From Adhaeribacter terrigena (GTDB taxonomy: Bacteria; Bacteroidota; Bacteroidia; Cytophagales; Hymenobacteraceae): 64,000 nt of DNA. The DNA lies in assembly GCF_016623615.1 (NCBI RefSeq), contig NZ_JAEHFX010000011.1, forward strand, positions 86,020 to 150,019, in the 5' to 3' direction. Both the position numbers and the translations under genes were made by a program. Shown here in pieces: positions 62,602-64,000 of the stretch. How positions within the stretch are numbered: the first letter of the stretch is position 1; the number at the start of each line of letters is the position of its first letter. The notes beneath the pieces were generated by a model, which saw nothing but the letters and a program-made list of their open reading frames with translations, ran no database searches and was not told the origin of the DNA.

Positions 62602-62890
62602 CCCGATTTTTTTCTTTTTTCTTCCGTTTCCAGACAAATGCTTCAGAGTTTTTGAGCAGATTCCCCTACCATTCTGCTGACTTTTTTTGCCGTAAATCCT
62701 ACCATTTTCAATTAACCGGACTGCGAAGAAATTCTTTTCCGGATTATACCTTCACGCATTTTGAGTCAATCCATGGCTGAAGCTGGCCGGCTGGCAGTAA
62801 GCTTTTGATTAAGATCTGCTGCTTTTTAAAATTGCCGCCGTTTCTGATTTAGCTTGTCTGCCGATCAATTCTTTTTTCTCTATAATTGTG
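62602..62890. other. ORF-less cassette C, duplicate of cassette A
   Basis: Nearly the same sequence as 55798-56080 (shared CTTCAGAGTTTTTGAGCAGA, CCGGACTGCGA, CACGCATTTTG). The only open frame on the plus strand diverges in protein sequence from its counterpart after about 20 residues, so no gene is credited. Confidence 0.7.
62677..62708 (+). repeat. Dispersed motif in cassette C
   Basis: CTGACTTTTTTTGCCGTAAAT then CCTACCATTTTC. Confidence 0.55.
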
Positions 62891-62956
62891 CTCTAACGTC
62901 TAGTATAAAAGACGGCGAGGCCATCGGCCGGAGCTGACTTGTATACCTTGTTGGGA
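62891..62956 (-). repeat. attC-like site (TAGTATAAAAG type)
   Basis: CTCTAAC, GTCTAGTATAAAAGACGG at the left; CTTGTATACCTTG, GTTGGGA at the right; loop holds GGCCATCGGCC. 66 nt. Confidence 0.85.
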
Positions 62957-62965
62957 AGAGTAATT

Positions 62966-63391
62966 TTACTTTATCAAAGCATTTAACTCTTTTATTTCAA
63001 AAGTCGCTTTTGAAATTTCTTTTGTTCTGTCACAATTCGTAGTCCAGAAAACTTTCTTTGAACCTTGATCTATTTGGTTAGAATATACCAAAAATTCTTT
63101 GTCCTCTTTAAAATTAAATCCGCACATACTAGATGATGCAGCTGTTGCTATTTCTACTGTTTTTAAGCTTTCCCCTTTAATAATTGAACTGATTTTAAAT
63201 TTAACAAGGACATTAGTATAATATTTATCTCCTCTTTTAGCGTAAATTGGTGAAATTGAAATCACATTGCCAACGAATACTAAATTAGATTTATCCAGTT
63301 CTTCTTTTACTGTAACCGTACCATTACAATCGCAAGCAAAAAGATGATTGGGGAATATTGAAAGTAAAATGACAGTTAAAAGGATTTTCAT
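62966..63391 (-). CDS. Secreted TIMP/NTR-like protein, cassette-borne
   Basis: 141 residues with a signal peptide (MKILLTVILLSIFPNHLFA) exposing an N-terminal Cys-x-Cys (CDCNGTVTVKEELDKSNLVFVGNVISI), then VKFKISSIIKGESLKTVEIATAASSSMCGFNFKEDKEFLVYSNQ, resembling bacterial tissue-inhibitor-of-metalloproteinase/netrin-like domains. In animals the N-terminal Cys of TIMPs blocks metalloproteases; here this is only a structural analogy. Confidence 0.75.
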   Translation of the reverse strand: MKILLTVILLSIFPNHLFACDCNGTVTVKEELDKSNLVFVGNVISISPIYAKRGDKYYTNVLVKFKISSIIKGESLKTVEIATAASSSMCGFNFKEDKEFLVYSNQIDQGSKKVFWTTNCDRTKEISKATFEIKELNALIK

Positions 63392-63479
63392 AAATTATTT
63401 AAAATGATTTAACTCTAAAGTTCTTTATAATATAGGCTTGAGTATCAAACTTTCCATATTTTAACTTTCATTTTATTAT

Positions 63480-63531
63480 TCCCAACGTCTGGGCTAAAAA
63501 ACGTTTTAATGGTTTTTAGCTTTTGTTGTAG
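63480..63531 (-). repeat. attC-like site
   Basis: TCCCAAC, GTCTGGGCTAAAAAACG, TTTTAATGG, TTTTTAGCTTTT, GTTGTAG; 52 nt. Confidence 0.8.
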
Positions 63532-63538
63532 GAAGTTT

Positions 63539-63907
63539 TTATGTTTTTAAATTATATTCTTGGGCAATTATTTCAAAGACGATATCATAGGTGCGGAAAT
63601 AGTAATGAGTATGTCTTGCATTCAATTTATTAGAATGGTCAATTTTTCTGAATTTTTCAATTAAGGCTGAATTTTCAAAGTATCCAAAACTCTCTAATCC
63701 TCCTCTATCATCAAAGTCTAACTCTATTAATTGTGAATATATAATCCTTGAGAAACTAATTTCAAAATTTTTGAAGTCAGTATTAATGTTGAATTCACCT
63801 TTCAGGATTAATTCAGTTTCTTTCGGATAAGAAATAGAGTCAAGATAAATTCCATCCCGGCCTTTTATTACTCCATATTGAGTTTCTATTCCTATGATTT
63901 TTTCCAT
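63539..63907 (-). CDS. Uncharacterised protein, cassette-borne
   Basis: 122 residues, soluble, mixed alpha/beta (IGIETQYGVIKGRDGIYLDSISYPKETELILKGEF; FEISFSRIIYSQLIELDFDDRGG). No family recognised. Start lies 13 bases left of the next attC-like site. Confidence 0.6.
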   Translation of the reverse strand: MEKIIGIETQYGVIKGRDGIYLDSISYPKETELILKGEFNINTDFKNFEISFSRIIYSQLIELDFDDRGGLESFGYFENSALIEKFRKIDHSNKLNARHTHYYFRTYDIVFEIIAQEYNLKT

Positions 63908-63919
63908 AATTCAAATTAC

Positions 63920-63987
63920 CTCCAACGGCTAGTATAAAAAGCGTGTGAGGCCGTCGGCCGAATAATGATTTTTATACCTTGTTGGCG
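63920..63987 (-). repeat. attC-like site at the right edge
   Basis: CTCCAAC, GGCTAGTATAAAAAGCG at the left; TTTTTATACCTTG, GTTGGCG at the right; loop holds GGCCGTCGGCCG. The array continues beyond the window. Confidence 0.85.
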
Positions 63988-64000
63988 TGTGTTTTTCTAT

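Noticed and set aside
53600..64000. The palindromes of the cassette array as ordinary rho-independent terminators
   Set aside because: They lack consistent T runs, occur at both ends of each gene with fixed AAC/GTT boxes, and loops are up to 80 nt. True terminators elsewhere in the window look quite different.
53600..64000. CRISPR array or phage region
   Set aside because: Palindromes differ from each other, the intervals are genes rather than spacers, and no cas, capsid or terminase genes were seen.
53041..64000. Integron integrase within the window
   Set aside because: No open frame has a tyrosine-recombinase motif (Arg...His-x-x-Arg...Tyr). Any integrase must lie outside.

Overview
The window looks like chromosomal DNA of a Bacteroidota bacterium, most likely order Cytophagales and close to Hymenobacteraceae/Adhaeribacter. 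That placement is inferred from family content and gene order (parA-parB-DUF5683-dapB-lepB; signal peptidase I with a long insert; DUF6438, HTTM and DPP III genes), from Bacteroidota-type promoters (TTTG, about 19 nt, TAnnTTTG), and from many short lipoprotein genes. No rRNA, phage, insertion sequence, CRISPR array or integrase gene was seen.

Layout. 1-6.6 kb: menaquinone genes (hotdog thioesterase end, menF, menD, menB, menE) with a DoxX-like gene and a fluoride channel between them. 7-10.1 kb: DPP III lipoprotein and a STAS protein. 10.3-19.2 kb: cyanophycin synthetase, pyrG, yidC, a DUF6438 protein and a peptide-binding lipoprotein. 19.2-24.2 kb: UPF0173 hydrolase and the parA-parB-DUF5683-dapB-lepB run. 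24.5-37.6 kb: housekeeping genes (ung, apaG, kdsA, tRNA-Cys, rpsA), outer-membrane barrels, HNH, NlpC/P60, and an OhrR-like regulator behind a DoxX-glutathione peroxidase fusion. 39.8-53.5 kb: smpB, a FlK-like thioesterase, an AI-2E family protein, cyanophycinase plus isoaspartyl peptidase (which with the distant cphA make a complete cyanophycin synthesis and breakdown set), a frameshifted FRG gene, a phosphatase, and three striking low-complexity proteins.

The most unusual part is 53.6-64.0 kb, with a small satellite at 37.8-39.4 kb. These are A+T-rich runs of small genes, all on the minus strand, each separated by an imperfect palindrome of about 35-136 nt. Most palindromes begin with a RYYYAAC-like box, end with a GTTRRRY-like box, and carry an inner stem (GGCTA/TAGC or TAGTATA/TATACC) with an unrelated loop. 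This is the architecture of integron gene cassettes and attC sites. I count about 18 sites in the large array, which runs off the right edge, and two in the satellite. Several cassettes carry no convincing gene, and three ORF-less ones are related copies. Cargo is mainly small secreted or lipoprotein products plus DUF1801, DUF4269, DUF2569-like, DUF6843-like, MORN-repeat, FGE-sulfatase-like and TIMP/NTR-like proteins. No integrase is in the window; given cassette orientation, a platform would lie beyond the right edge, or the array is an integrase-less attC cluster.

A second genome-scale signal is a dispersed element of about 30 bp: ACTTTTT, a short spacer, CTNAAAMC, then ATASCGTTTT. There are roughly 35 copies in both orientations. 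They lie mostly between genes and often beside terminators, but also inside menD, menE, lepB-operon and other coding sequences, and as tandem copies in the ORF-less cassettes.
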